From positions 1 to 48,820 of the forward strand of contig CAZFSS010000031.1 of the NCBI GenBank assembly GCA_964521715.1: a DNA stretch of 48,820 bases, written 5' to 3'. Below, piece by piece: positions 9,758 through 19,613 of the stretch. Positions within the stretch are counted from its first letter, which is position 1; each line of letters begins with the position of its first letter. Below the pieces are notes generated by a model, which saw nothing but the letters and a program-made list of their open reading frames with translations, was not told where the DNA came from and searched no databases. Source of the DNA: DAOVRD01 sp964521715. GTDB lineage: Bacteria > Planctomycetota > Brocadiia > SM23-32. Made by a program: the position numbers and the translations under genes.

Positions 9758-10441
9758 ATGGGACATAGAAGCCGCAGATACCTGCAGTCTCGCCAGCTCG
9801 TCGAGCGGACGCGCGCCTACCCCGTGGAGGAGGCAATCGAGACGCTCAAGAAGATGTCGCCGGCCCACTTCGACGAGACGGTCGAGTGCTCCGTGGAACT
9901 CGGACTGGACGCCCGCCAGAGCGACCAGCAGGTCCGGGGCAGCATCTCGCTGCCGCACGGCACGGGCAAGGAGCGCACCGTCGCCGTTTTCGCCGAGGGG
10001 GCCAAGGCCGAGGCCGCGCAGCAGGCCGGCGCGGACATCATCGGGGCGGATGACCTGATAGGCAAGGTGCAAGAGGGCTTCATCGACTTCGACGTCGCGC
10101 TGGCCACGCCCGACATGATGGGACGCGTCGGCCGCCTGGGGCGCCAACTCGGTCCCCGCGGCCTGATGCCCTCCCCCAAGAGCGGCACCGTCCGCGAGGA
10201 CATTGAGGAGGCCGTGCGCGAGTTCAAGGCCGGCAAGATCGAGTTCAGGAATGACAGCGGCGGCAACGTCCACGTCCCCGTCGGCAAGCTCTCGTTTAGC
10301 ACGCAGGACCTGGCGGAGAACGTGCAAGCCCTCATCAACCAACTGCTCAGGATGAAGCCGGCCGCCTCCAAAGGCCGTTACCTCCGCCAGGCCCACGTCT
10401 CTGCCACAATGAGCCCGGCGATCCAGATCATCACGGAATAG
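9758..10441 (+). CDS. rplA: Large ribosomal subunit protein uL1
   Basis: uL1 forms the mobile stalk at the ribosomal E site and often acts as translational repressor of rplKA. The 227 residues carry the expected motifs: YPVEEAIETLKKMSPAHFDETVE near the N-terminus, LPHGTGKERTVAVFA, DFDVALATPDMMGRVGRLGRQLGPRGLMPSPKSGTV (the strongly conserved RNA-contact stretch), and IEFRNDSGGNVHVPVGKLSF. The ATG at 9758 is preceded by GAGGGAAA about 20 bases upstream and by AAATGG closer in. The frame also offers no better start. 51 bases after rplK and 19 bases before rplJ. Confidence 0.98.
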   Translation: MGHRSRRYLQSRQLVERTRAYPVEEAIETLKKMSPAHFDETVECSVELGLDARQSDQQVRGSISLPHGTGKERTVAVFAEGAKAEAAQQAGADIIGADDLIGKVQEGFIDFDVALATPDMMGRVGRLGRQLGPRGLMPSPKSGTVREDIEEAVREFKAGKIEFRNDSGGNVHVPVGKLSFSTQDLAENVQALINQLLRMKPAASKGRYLRQAHVSATMSPAIQIITE

Positions 10442-10460
10442 GCCCGGAGCACCGCAACAA

Positions 10461-10994
10461 ATGGCCCGCGAAGTCAAAGAACTCACGGTCAAAGAGCTGG
10501 AAAAGACCTTCCAGGGGATCAGGCAGACGGGTTGTGTCCTGGTCAACTACGGGGGCATGAAGGGCGACGCGGCCCGTCAGGTTCGCCAGGAAATGCGCAG
10601 GCGGGGCAGCCGCCTGATGGTCGTCAAGAACTCCCTGCTCGCCACTGCTCTGGAGAGGCTCGGCGCCGGCGGACTGAAGAGCCTGATCGGGGGCCCGACC
10701 GCCGTCGTGTACGGCGAGAACGCCATCGAAGCCGCCAGGGCCGCCAACGCCGCGACCGAGATGTGCGCAGCCATCAAGGTGCGAGGCGCTTACGTGGAGG
10801 GCCGCGTCCTGGGCCCAGAAGGCGTCAAGAAGCTGGCCAGCATCCCCAGTCGGGAAGTGCTGCTGGCCACGTTTGCCGGGGCCCTGCTGGCGCCGCTGCG
10901 CCGGCTTGCCTACGGGCTTCTGGCCAGGCCCCGCGCCCTGGCTTACGGACTGGAGCAATTGAAGAAGGGGGCCGCCGAACAGGCCCCCGCATAA
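10461..10994 (+). CDS. rplJ: Large ribosomal subunit protein uL10
   Basis: uL10 anchors L7/L12 dimers to the ribosome. The 177 residues have the globular domain (VKELEKTFQGIRQTGCVLVNYGGM, RRRGSRLMVVKNSLLATALE, LIGGPTAVVYGE) and a C-terminal helix (about 130-170) that binds the L7/L12 dimers. The gap to rplA is only 19 bases, so any L10-binding autoregulatory leader would have to overlap the rplA coding end. rplL follows after 73 bases. Confidence 0.97.
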   Translation: MAREVKELTVKELEKTFQGIRQTGCVLVNYGGMKGDAARQVRQEMRRRGSRLMVVKNSLLATALERLGAGGLKSLIGGPTAVVYGENAIEAARAANAATEMCAAIKVRGAYVEGRVLGPEGVKKLASIPSREVLLATFAGALLAPLRRLAYGLLARPRALAYGLEQLKKGAAEQAPA

Positions 10995-11067
10995 CGCAAC
11001 ACGCGCAGGCAACTCAACGTCAGCAGGCGCAGCCGGGACGCGCCGCAAACTCAGGAGGCGCAGGACA

Positions 11068-11493
11068 ATGGCCGAGACAACCGTGACCGAAGGCACGCAG
11101 CAATACTCCGAGAAGGTCAAGGACGTGCTCGACAGAATCAGCGAGTTCACGCTGATCGAGCTGTCTGAGCTCGTCAGCGCGTTCGAGGAAAGGTTCGGCA
11201 TCCAGGCCGCCGCGGCAGTCCCGATGGCGATGGCAGCCGCGTCCGGCGGGGCGGAAGCCGAGGAGGAGATCGAGCCGAGTTCCTTCAAGGTCGTGCTCAA
11301 GAGCTTCGGCGACAAGAAGATCCAGGTCATCAAGGCCGTCCGGTCGGAAACAACGCTGGCCCTGAAGGAAGCGAAGGAAGTCGTCGAGAGCGCACCGTCC
11401 GCCATCAAGGAAGGCATCTCCAAGGAAGAAGCCGAGAAGTGCGCTCAGACGCTCAGGGAGGCCGGGGCCGAAGTCGAAGTCCAGCCGGAATAG
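11068..11493 (+). CDS. rplL: Large ribosomal subunit protein bL12 (L7/L12)
   Basis: The stalk protein that recruits translation GTPases. At 141 residues it is about 20 longer than usual because of an N-terminal extension before VLDRISEFTLIELSELVSAFEERFG (the dimerisation domain). The hinge is Ala/Gly-rich (AAAAVPMAMAAASGGAEAEEE). The C-terminal domain has FKVVLKSFGDKKIQVIKAVR and KEAKEVVESAPSAIKEGISKEEAEK with the conserved factor-binding helix. The ATG at 11068 follows an AGGAGG ribosome site. A 194-base gap separates it from rpoB; it contains no clear terminator. Confidence 0.98.
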   Translation: MAETTVTEGTQQYSEKVKDVLDRISEFTLIELSELVSAFEERFGIQAAAAVPMAMAAASGGAEAEEEIEPSSFKVVLKSFGDKKIQVIKAVRSETTLALKEAKEVVESAPSAIKEGISKEEAEKCAQTLREAGAEVEVQPE

Positions 11494-11687
11494 CCGGGAA
11501 CGGGAGACGGAGCCAGTGCGGGAAGGCCGGCCGATAAGTCAGCTCCGGGGCGGGCCGTCGCGTGGGCTGGGGGTGCGCCGTGGCGCGGCGCCCACGCTCG
11601 ATTCCCCCCTGCACTTTGCTTCGCCCCTGGGCAGTCGGTTCGCCACGTGCGGGGCGCGCTTTTCCCCATGATCACGGCGGAGAGAGA

Positions 11688-14600
11688 ATGGATATCCGCA
11701 ACTTCTCAAAAGTCGGCGTAGTGATGGACGTTCCCGACCTGACGAGCATTCAGAAGGACTCCTACAGGGAGTTCCTCCAAGCGGATGTTCCGCCCGCCAA
11801 GAGGGAGGAAGTAGGCCTTCAGAAGATCATCAACGAGGTTTTCCCCATCGAGAACGAGGCCAAGGGCATCCGCCTCGAGTTCATCTACTACAGGCTGGGC
11901 AAGCCCCGTTACCTGCCGGAGCAGTGCCTTCAGCTCAGGCTCACGTACGGGCGCCCCTTCTACACCCGGGTCCGGCTGCACAAGGCGAACGAAGTCATCG
12001 AGGAAGACGTCTACGTGGGCGAGATGCCCATTATGCTGGGGGGCGGCGAGTTCATCATCAACGGCGCCGAGCGCGTCATCGTGACCCAGCTCCACCGATC
12101 GCCGGGCTGCGACTTCTCCCGGGAAGTCATCGGGGATCGCACGCTCCACTCCTGCCGCATCATCCCCCAGCGCGGCAGTTGGATAGAGATGGAGGTGAAC
12201 CGCCGCGAGTCGCTCACCTGCCAGCTCGACCAGAGCGGCAGGATACCGGCCACGCTCCTTCTGCGCGCGTTGGACGAGGATTACGGCACCGATGAGGCCC
12301 TGCTGAAGCTCTTCTACGACGTCGAGACCATCAAGTTCACGCCGGGGACGGCAGGCAGCAAGCTCCGCGACCGGGTCAGCGCCGCCACGATAAGCATCGA
12401 CGGCCTGAAGATCGTGGAGACGGGCGAGCTGATCACGGAGGAGACGGCCCAGCAGCTGGCACAGGCGAACGAGCGGGAGCTCGACGTGCTGCCCCAGGAT
12501 TTCGATCCCCTCATCCTCAACGCGCTGGCCGAGGACCGCAGCTCGGATCACGAGTCCGCGGTCAAGGAGCTTTACGGCAAGCTGCGTCCGGGCACGCCCT
12601 TCACCTTCGAGAAGGCGCGGCAGACGATCTGGGAGAAATTCTTCGACAGCAACCGCTACCAGCTGGGTTCGGTGGGCCGCTTCCGCATGAACCGGAAGTT
12701 CGGCCAGAACGTGCCCATCGAGGAGCAGACGCTGCGCGCGGAGGACCTCGTCAACGCCATCCGCTACATCATGGCGCTGCGCGAGGGTCGGGGCCACGCC
12801 GACGACATCGACCACCTGGGCAACCGCCGCGTCAGGACCATCGGGGAGCTGGCGGGCGACCAGTTGCGCAAGGGCTTCCTGAAGATGCAGCGCACCGTGC
12901 AGGATCGCATCAACCTGAAGGACCCGGAGAAGTTTACGCCCCGCAGCCTGATCAACAGCAAGACCGTCAGCGCGGCCATCAACTACTTCTTCGGCCGCAG
13001 CGAGCTGTCCCAGATAGTCGACCAGACCAACCCGCTGAGCCAGTTGACCAACGAGCGCCGATTGAGCGCCCTGGGCCCGGGCGGCCTGAACAGGAAGCGG
13101 GCGGGCTTCGAAGTGCGCGACGTGCACATCTCGCACTACGGGCGCATCTGCCCAATCGAGACGCCCGAAGGCACGAATATCGGCCTGATCACCTCCCTCG
13201 GCCTCTACGCCGGCGTGGACCCGTTTGGCTTCCTGGTCACGCCATACCGCAAGGTCAGGAACGGCAAGCCGACCGACGAGATCCACTACCTGCGGGCTGA
13301 CGAGGAGGAGGAAGCCTACATCGCACCGGCCGACCTGGACCTGACGGTCCTGAAGCCGAGCTCCACCGTCGTGGCGCGCCACGGCGGGGACCTGGCCGAG
13401 ATCAAGGCGAAGGAGGTCCAGTACATCGACGTCTCGCCCCAGCAGATCGTGGGCGTCAGCGCGAGCCTGATCCCCTTCCTCGAGCACAGCGACGCCAACC
13501 GCGCCCTCATGGGCTCCAACATGCAGCGCCAGGCCGTCCCCCTGCTCAAGACGGAGCCGGCCCTGGTGGCAACCGGCACGGAGAAGGCCGTCGCCCGGAA
13601 CTCGGGCATGGTCGCGCTGGCCGAGAACAGCGGAACCGTCACCTACGTGGACAGCAGCATGGTCTGCATCGACGACAAAGTCTACCGGCTGGACAAGTTC
13701 CGCGGCCTGAACCAGAAGACCTGCCTGAACCAGCGGCCCGTCGTCCACATGGGAGACAGGGTCAAACAGGGCGACGTGATCGCCGACGGCGCAGGCACCA
13801 GCGGCGGAGAGCTGGCACTGGGCAAGAACGTCCTGGTCGCCTTCCTGCCCTGGGAAGGCTACAACTTCGAGGACGCCATCCTCATCAGCGAGGACCTGCT
13901 CAAGGAGGACGCCTACACCTCCGTCCACATCGAGGTCTTCGAGGCGGAGATCCGTGAGACCAAGCTCGGCAAGGAGGAGTTCACGCGCGACATCCCGAAC
14001 GTGTCCGAGCAGCAGTTGCGCAACCTGGACAAGGACGGCGTCATCAGCGAAGGCACGTGGGTGACGGCCGGCGACATCCTCGTGGGCAAAGTGGCGCCAA
14101 AGAGCCGCAGCGAGCTGACGCCGGAGGAGAAGCTCCTCTACGCCATCTTCGGCAAGGCGGGCGAGGACGTGCGCAACGACTCGCTGACGGTGCCCAGCGG
14201 CGTGGATGGCGTCGTGGTCAGGACCCAGAAGTTCAGCCGGCGCTCCTACCTGAGCGAAGACGACCAGGCGGAGCTCGACACGCAGATAACCGAGATCACG
14301 GCCGATTACGACAAGCAGATCGCGGCCGTCTTCCGCGAAGCCATGGATGCCGTGGAAGAAGCCATCGGCAGGCCCCCGACGGATTCGCGGAGCGGCCGGA
14401 CGTTCCAGATTCCCAAGCAGATGACCCCCGAGGAGGTCTCGCAGCTGGCCGAGGAGTTCGACCCGCCCGCGATGGACTTCGGCGGGGCCAGGATCAGCGC
14501 CAAGACCGCCAAGGCTTACGAGCCGTTCGACGAAAGGATCCAGGAGCTCAGGGACGAGTGCAACCGCAAGCTCATCGAGTACTCCAGCGGCGACGAACTT

Positions 14601-15392
14601 CCCAGCGGCGTCCTCGAGATGGTCAAGGTCTACGTGGCCACCAAGCACAAGCTCTCCGTGGGCGACAAGATAGCCGGACGCCACGGCAACAAGGGCGTCA
14701 TCGCCAAGATCCTGCCCGTCGAGGACATGCCGTTCTTGAAGGACGGCACGCCCGTGGACATGGTGCTCAACCCCCTCGGCGTGCCGAGCCGCATGAACGT
14801 CGGCCAGATACTCGAAACCCACCTCGGGTGGGCGGCCCAGGTGCTCGGCTTCCAGGCCGTGACCCCGGTCTTCGACGGCGCCAAGGAATACGAGATCGAG
14901 GAATGCCTGCGGGAAGCCGGCCTGCCCGAAGACGGCAAGACCGTGCTCTACGACGGCCGCACCGGCCAGCCGTTCGACCAGCGCGTCACGGTCGGCTACA
15001 TGTACATCATGAAGCTCGACCACCTGGTGGACGACAAGGTGCACGCGCGCGCCACCGGCCCGTACTCCCTGATCACGCAGCAGCCCCTCGGCGGCAAGGC
15101 CCGCTACGGAGGCCAGAGGTTCGGCGAGATGGAAGTCTGGGCCCTCGAAGCCTACGGCGCCGCCCACATCCTCCAGGAATTGCTGACCGTCAAGAGCGAC
15201 GACATCGAAGGCCGAACCAAGATCTACGAGTCCATGGTCAAGGGCGAGAACGTCCTGGAAGCCGGCATACCGGTGGCCTTCGAGGTGCTCTGCAACGAAA
15301 TACGCGGACTGGGCCTGAACATCCGGCTCGAGAAAGACAGGTTCTTAGGCGACGGACCACAACGACGGGACCGGCGTCCCGCGCTCGAATAG
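11688..15392 (+). CDS. rpoB: RNA polymerase beta subunit
   Basis: Catalytic beta subunit of RNA polymerase, 1234 residues. Recognisable blocks are SKVGVVMDVPDLTSIQKDSY (N-terminal lobe), FIINGAERVIVTQLHRSPG, the rifampicin-pocket segment RSELSQIVDQTNPLSQLTNE, RICPIETPEGTNIGLI, GYNFEDAILISEDL, KLSVGDKIAGRHGNKGVIAK and GGKARYGGQRFGEMEVWALEAYGA near the C-terminus. The large E. coli-type lineage insertions are absent. The residue matching E. coli His526 is Asn455. The frame is open from 11562, but the protein family starts at MDIRNFSKVG, so ATG 11688 is used, with GGAGAGAG immediately upstream. Followed by rpoC after 63 bases containing a hairpin. Confidence 0.99.
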   Translation: MDIRNFSKVGVVMDVPDLTSIQKDSYREFLQADVPPAKREEVGLQKIINEVFPIENEAKGIRLEFIYYRLGKPRYLPEQCLQLRLTYGRPFYTRVRLHKANEVIEEDVYVGEMPIMLGGGEFIINGAERVIVTQLHRSPGCDFSREVIGDRTLHSCRIIPQRGSWIEMEVNRRESLTCQLDQSGRIPATLLLRALDEDYGTDEALLKLFYDVETIKFTPGTAGSKLRDRVSAATISIDGLKIVETGELITEETAQQLAQANERELDVLPQDFDPLILNALAEDRSSDHESAVKELYGKLRPGTPFTFEKARQTIWEKFFDSNRYQLGSVGRFRMNRKFGQNVPIEEQTLRAEDLVNAIRYIMALREGRGHADDIDHLGNRRVRTIGELAGDQLRKGFLKMQRTVQDRINLKDPEKFTPRSLINSKTVSAAINYFFGRSELSQIVDQTNPLSQLTNERRLSALGPGGLNRKRAGFEVRDVHISHYGRICPIETPEGTNIGLITSLGLYAGVDPFGFLVTPYRKVRNGKPTDEIHYLRADEEEEAYIAPADLDLTVLKPSSTVVARHGGDLAEIKAKEVQYIDVSPQQIVGVSASLIPFLEHSDANRALMGSNMQRQAVPLLKTEPALVATGTEKAVARNSGMVALAENSGTVTYVDSSMVCIDDKVYRLDKFRGLNQKTCLNQRPVVHMGDRVKQGDVIADGAGTSGGELALGKNVLVAFLPWEGYNFEDAILISEDLLKEDAYTSVHIEVFEAEIRETKLGKEEFTRDIPNVSEQQLRNLDKDGVISEGTWVTAGDILVGKVAPKSRSELTPEEKLLYAIFGKAGEDVRNDSLTVPSGVDGVVVRTQKFSRRSYLSEDDQAELDTQITEITADYDKQIAAVFREAMDAVEEAIGRPPTDSRSGRTFQIPKQMTPEEVSQLAEEFDPPAMDFGGARISAKTAKAYEPFDERIQELRDECNRKLIEYSSGDELPSGVLEMVKVYVATKHKLSVGDKIAGRHGNKGVIAKILPVEDMPFLKDGTPVDMVLNPLGVPSRMNVGQILETHLGWAAQVLGFQAVTPVFDGAKEYEIEECLREAGLPEDGKTVLYDGRTGQPFDQRVTVGYMYIMKLDHLVDDKVHARATGPYSLITQQPLGGKARYGGQRFGEMEVWALEAYGAAHILQELLTVKSDDIEGRTKIYESMVKGENVLEAGIPVAFEVLCNEIRGLGLNIRLEKDRFLGDGPQRRDRRPALE

Positions 15393-15408
15393 TCGGCGCT
15401 GCGCCGAC
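15392..15408 (+). other. Intercistronic hairpin between rpoB and rpoC
   Basis: GTCGGCG and CGCCGAC form a perfect 7-base stem with loop CTG, starting on the last base of the rpoB stop codon. No U-tract follows, so it is not an intrinsic terminator. It may be an RNA-processing or stability element, or simply chance in GC-rich DNA. Confidence 0.4.
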
Positions 15409-15455
15409 GAGGCAGGTCGATCGGATCGACAACGACTGATCGGAGGCCGAAACAA

Positions 15456-18400
15456 ATGTTGGACAGCGGCTACGACAGGATCAATGAGTACCGTGCAGTG
15501 CGCATCTCCCTCGCCTCCCCCGCCGACATCCGGAGCTGGTCGTACGGCGAGGTGACCGAGCCGGAAACGATCAACTACAGGACCTACCGCCCAGAGCGGG
15601 ACGGCCTGTTCTGCGAGCGCATCTTCGGCCCGGAGAGGGACTGGGAGTGCAGCTGCGGCAAGTACCGCGGCATGAAGCACAAGGGCATCGTGTGCGACCG
15701 CTGCGGCGTGAAGGTCACGCACAGCCGCGTGCGCCGCGCCCGCATGGGCCACATCACGCTGGCCGCCCCCGTCGTGCACATCTGGTTCTTCAAGAGCATG
15801 CCCTGCCGCCTGGGCAACCTGCTCGCCATGAAGAGCACGGACCTGCAACGCATCGTCTACTTCCAGAACTACGCCGTCACCGACCCCAAGGACACGCCGC
15901 TTGAGTACAAGCAACTGCTGTCCGAAGAGGAGTACAACCAGGCGCGGCGGGAGTACGGCGAGCGCGCCTTCGACGCCAAGATGGGCGCCGAAGCCATCCG
16001 GGACTTCCTGGAGGACCTGGACCTGGACACCCTGTGCGCCGAACTGCGCGCCGAGCTCAAGGACTGCACCTCCAAGCAACGCCGCAAAAAGATCATCAAG
16101 CAGCTCACCGAGGCCGAAGTCCTCAGGGACAGCGGCAACCGCCCGGAATGGATGGTGCTGGAGGTCATCCCCGTCATACCTCCCGACCTGCGGCCGCTGG
16201 TGCTGCTGGACAGCGGGAACTTCGCCTCCAGCGACCTGAACGACCTCTATCGCCGCATCATCAACCGCAACAACAGGCTCAGGAAGCTGCTGGACCTGAA
16301 CGCCCCCGACGTCATCATCCGCAACGAAAAGCGCATGCTGCAGCAGGCCGTCGACGCGCTGTTCGACAACAACCGCTGCAAGCGACCCGTCATGGGCAGC
16401 AGCAGCAGGCCCCTGAAGTCCCTCACGGACATGATCAAGGGCAAGCAGGGCCGCTTCCGCGAGAACCTGCTCGGCAAGCGGGTCGACTACTCCGCCCGCA
16501 GCGTCATCGTCGTCGGACCCGAGCTGAAGCTCCATCAGTGCGGCCTGCCCAAGAAGATCGCGCTCGAGCTCTACCAGCCCTTCATCATCCGCAAGCTCAA
16601 AGAGAAGGGCGTGGCAGACACCCTCAAGAACGCCAAGAAAGTGCTGGAAAGGCGCACGGACGAGGTCTGGGACGTGCTCGACGAGGTGATCGAGAAGCAC
16701 CCGGTCCTGCTGAACCGCGCGCCCACGCTGCACAGAATGGGCATCCAGGCCTTCGACCCGGTGCTCGTCGAGGGCAACGCGATCAAGCTGCATCCGCTCG
16801 TCTGCAAAGGGTTCAACGCCGACTTCGACGGAGACGCGATGGCCGTGCACCTGCCGCTGAGCGTCGAGGCGCAGATCGAGGCCAAGACGCTCATGATGGC
16901 CCCGCATAACGTGTTCACCCCGCAGAACGGACGGCCGATCATCGGCCCCAGCCACGACATCGTGCTGGGCTGCTATTACCTGACCATCGAGCCCCGTGAA
17001 GAGCAGGCCAGGGTCAGGACCTTCAGCAACGTGGAGGAAGTCCACATGGCCCACGCACTGGGCCACGTGAACGTCCACAGCAAGGTGCGCGTGCGCGCCG
17101 ACGTCAAGGAGACCGTCGACCAGGACGACGCGCCGTCCAAGCCCCTGGAAGGCCTGCTGGAAACAACCGTCGGCAGGATCATCTTCAACGATATCCTGCC
17201 CGAGGGCATGCCTTTCTATAACTGCTGTCTGGCCAGCAGCGGCCTGAACCGCGTCATCCACGACTGCCACGAGCGCCTGGGGCGGCAGAAGACCGTGCAG
17301 ATGCTCGACGACGTCAAGGATCTGGGGTTCCACGCCGCCACGCAGGCGGGCATCTCCTTCGCGATGCGGGATCTGAAGCTGCCCCCCACGAAAGCGACGA
17401 TCCTGCAGGAAACCGAGAAGCTCGTCAAGAAGATCACGGACGCCTATCGCGAGGGCGCCATCACCGACATCGAGCGGCGCCAGCGCGTCATCGACGAGTG
17501 GAACGCTGCCACGGACGCCGTCGCCAAGGAAATGTTCGACGAGCTGGCCCATGACGAGCGCGACGGCAAGCCGTACCTGAACCCCGTGTTCCTGATGATG
17601 GAGTCCGGCGCGCGGGGCAAGTCCCTCCAGGTCAGCCAGTTGGGCGGCATGCGCGGCCTGATGGCCAAGCCGAGCGGCCAGATCATCGAGACCCCGATCA
17701 AGGCCAACTTCCGCGAAGGGCTGGACGTGCTGGAATACTTCAGCTCCACCCACGGGGCCCGAAAGGGGCTGGCCGACACGGCCCTGAAGACCGCCGAGAG
17801 CGGTTACCTGACGCGCCGCCTGGCCGATGTGGCTCAGAACGTCATCGTCACGGAGGCGGACTGCGGCACTGCCAACGGCATCACCAAGGGGCCCGTGCTG
17901 CGCGGCGACAAGATCTCCGTGCCCCTTCGCGACATCATTACCGGCCGCGTCGCCAGGGACAACATCGTGGACCTGGTCAACGACGAGGTCATAGTGCGCG
18001 AGAACGAGCTCATCACGGAGCACATCGCCCGGCGCATCGAGCAGCTTGACGAGCGCATGAAGATCCGCGTCCGCTCGCCCCTGACGTGCGAGACGCGAAA
18101 GGGCATCTGCGCCATGTGCTACGGCATGGACCTGGCCGCCAAGGCGCTGGCCGAGCGCGGCCTGACCGCCGGCATCATAGCCGCCCAATCCATCGGCGAG
18201 CCCGGCACACAGCTCACGATGAAGACGTTCCACATCGGCGGCGTCGCCATCGGCGGCACCGAGGAGAGCGAAGTGGTCGTCCGGCGGGCGGGCACCGTCC
18301 AGTACGCGGAGCTCCAGGTCGTCGAGGACCCCGACGGCCGCCACGTCTCGATCAGCCGCCACGGCGAGATCGTCATTGCAGACGACAGGGGCCGCGAGCT

Positions 18401-19556
18401 GGACCGCCACCCCGTGCCCCTCGGCGCCGAAGTCCTGGCCGAGGAGGGCGGCAACGTCGAACAGGGCCAGAGGATCGTCCAGTGGGACGTCCACTTCACG
18501 CCCATCCTGGCCGAGGTCGGCGGCAAAGTGCGCTACGAGGACCTAGTCGAGAGCAAGACGCTCAAGATCGAGCGCGATGAAGCCCACGGCACCAGCCGCA
18601 AAATCATCATGGAGCACAAGGGCGACATGCACCCGCAGGTCCTCATCGAAGGCCCCAAGGGCGACATCCTCAGCCTGTACCCCCTGCCCGAGAAGGCCAT
18701 CATCGAAGTGGAAGACGGCCAGAAGATCAAGGCCGGCACGCGGTTGGCCAGGACCCTGCGCGAAGTGCAGAGGACCCAGGACATCACCGGCGGGCTGCCC
18801 CGCGTCACGGAGCTGTTCGAGGCCCGAACGCCGAAAGACCCGGCCGTCATCAGCGAGATCGAGGGCACGGTGACCGACATCGAGCGGCGGCGGGGCCGGA
18901 CCGTGATCAAGGTCGAAGACCCGGAGACGGAAATGCAGTCCGAACATGCCGTCCCCGCCGGCAAACACCTGCGCGTCAACCGCGGCGACCGCGTCACGGC
19001 CGGGCAGCCTCTCGTCGACGGTCCGCTCGTGCTGGACGACATACTGCGCATCAGCGGCGAAGAGGCGCTGCACAACTACATGCTGCAGGAGACCCAGAAC
19101 GTCTACCGCACGCAGGATGCCACCATCGACGACAAGCATTTCGAGATCATCATCTCCCAGATGACGCTCAGGGTTAAGGTCACCGACCCCGGCGACACGG
19201 GCTTCCTGCCGGAGGAACTGGTGGACAAGTTCACCTTCCGGGACGCCAATGAAAGGGTCCAGCAGCAGGGCGGCGAGCCAGCCGCCGCCGAACCCATGCT
19301 GCTGGGCATCACCAAGGCGGCCCTGCTCAGCGACAGCTTCATCAGCGCGGCTTCGTTCCAGAACACCACGCGTGTTCTGACCCGCGCCGCCATGGAGGGC
19401 AAAGTCGACACGCTCGAGGGCCTCAAGGAGAACGTCATCCTCGGCCACCTGATACCGTCGGGCACGGGTTTCCCGGAGTTCTACACGGCCGAACTCAAGC
19501 GGCTGGGAGCGCCGAAGCCGCTCGGCGAGCTTGAAGCATCGCCGAAGACCAGTTAG
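15456..19556 (+). CDS. rpoC: RNA polymerase beta' subunit
   Basis: Catalytic beta' subunit, 1366 residues. The N-terminal zinc ribbon is CSCGKYRGMKHKGIVCDRCG (about 66-85). The clamp and lid (RVDYSARSVIVVGPELKLHQ) and the magnesium-binding NADFDGD (residues 454-460) follow. The residue after it is Ala461, where nearly all bacteria have Gln. The bridge helix/trigger loop region has MRGLMAKPSGQIIETPIKANFREGL. The second zinc site includes ADCGT and CETRKGICAMCYG, followed by IAAQSIGEPGTQLTMKTFHIGG. A large E. coli-type trigger-loop insertion is not seen. The ATG at 15456 follows GGAGG (GATCGGAGGCC). rpsL follows after 57 bases. Confidence 0.99.
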   Translation: MLDSGYDRINEYRAVRISLASPADIRSWSYGEVTEPETINYRTYRPERDGLFCERIFGPERDWECSCGKYRGMKHKGIVCDRCGVKVTHSRVRRARMGHITLAAPVVHIWFFKSMPCRLGNLLAMKSTDLQRIVYFQNYAVTDPKDTPLEYKQLLSEEEYNQARREYGERAFDAKMGAEAIRDFLEDLDLDTLCAELRAELKDCTSKQRRKKIIKQLTEAEVLRDSGNRPEWMVLEVIPVIPPDLRPLVLLDSGNFASSDLNDLYRRIINRNNRLRKLLDLNAPDVIIRNEKRMLQQAVDALFDNNRCKRPVMGSSSRPLKSLTDMIKGKQGRFRENLLGKRVDYSARSVIVVGPELKLHQCGLPKKIALELYQPFIIRKLKEKGVADTLKNAKKVLERRTDEVWDVLDEVIEKHPVLLNRAPTLHRMGIQAFDPVLVEGNAIKLHPLVCKGFNADFDGDAMAVHLPLSVEAQIEAKTLMMAPHNVFTPQNGRPIIGPSHDIVLGCYYLTIEPREEQARVRTFSNVEEVHMAHALGHVNVHSKVRVRADVKETVDQDDAPSKPLEGLLETTVGRIIFNDILPEGMPFYNCCLASSGLNRVIHDCHERLGRQKTVQMLDDVKDLGFHAATQAGISFAMRDLKLPPTKATILQETEKLVKKITDAYREGAITDIERRQRVIDEWNAATDAVAKEMFDELAHDERDGKPYLNPVFLMMESGARGKSLQVSQLGGMRGLMAKPSGQIIETPIKANFREGLDVLEYFSSTHGARKGLADTALKTAESGYLTRRLADVAQNVIVTEADCGTANGITKGPVLRGDKISVPLRDIITGRVARDNIVDLVNDEVIVRENELITEHIARRIEQLDERMKIRVRSPLTCETRKGICAMCYGMDLAAKALAERGLTAGIIAAQSIGEPGTQLTMKTFHIGGVAIGGTEESEVVVRRAGTVQYAELQVVEDPDGRHVSISRHGEIVIADDRGRELDRHPVPLGAEVLAEEGGNVEQGQRIVQWDVHFTPILAEVGGKVRYEDLVESKTLKIERDEAHGTSRKIIMEHKGDMHPQVLIEGPKGDILSLYPLPEKAIIEVEDGQKIKAGTRLARTLREVQRTQDITGGLPRVTELFEARTPKDPAVISEIEGTVTDIERRRGRTVIKVEDPETEMQSEHAVPAGKHLRVNRGDRVTAGQPLVDGPLVLDDILRISGEEALHNYMLQETQNVYRTQDATIDDKHFEIIISQMTLRVKVTDPGDTGFLPEELVDKFTFRDANERVQQQGGEPAAAEPMLLGITKAALLSDSFISAASFQNTTRVLTRAAMEGKVDTLEGLKENVILGHLIPSGTGFPEFYTAELKRLGAPKPLGELEASPKTS

Positions 19557-19613
19557 AATAGGCGGCTGGTCATCCGCCCAGACCTCACGGGATAGCCAAG
19601 AGAGATACAACTG

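Noticed and set aside
11706..15167. Very long antisense open frame opposite rpoB (and similar ones opposite rpoC and other genes)
   Set aside because: Such frames arise from GC-rich third-position bias; they have no ribosome sites or recognisable domains, and the sense strand is unambiguously rpoB.
11562..15392. RpoB start extended to 11562
   Set aside because: The extra 42 residues (GVAVARRP-like, Cys/Arg-rich) are unlike any RpoB start, and the ribosome site GGAGAGAG is directly before ATG 11688.
19562..19580. GGCGG...CCGCC inverted repeat between rpoC and rpsL
   Set aside because: A 5-base stem with an 8-base loop and no U-tract is expected by chance in this GC-rich sequence.
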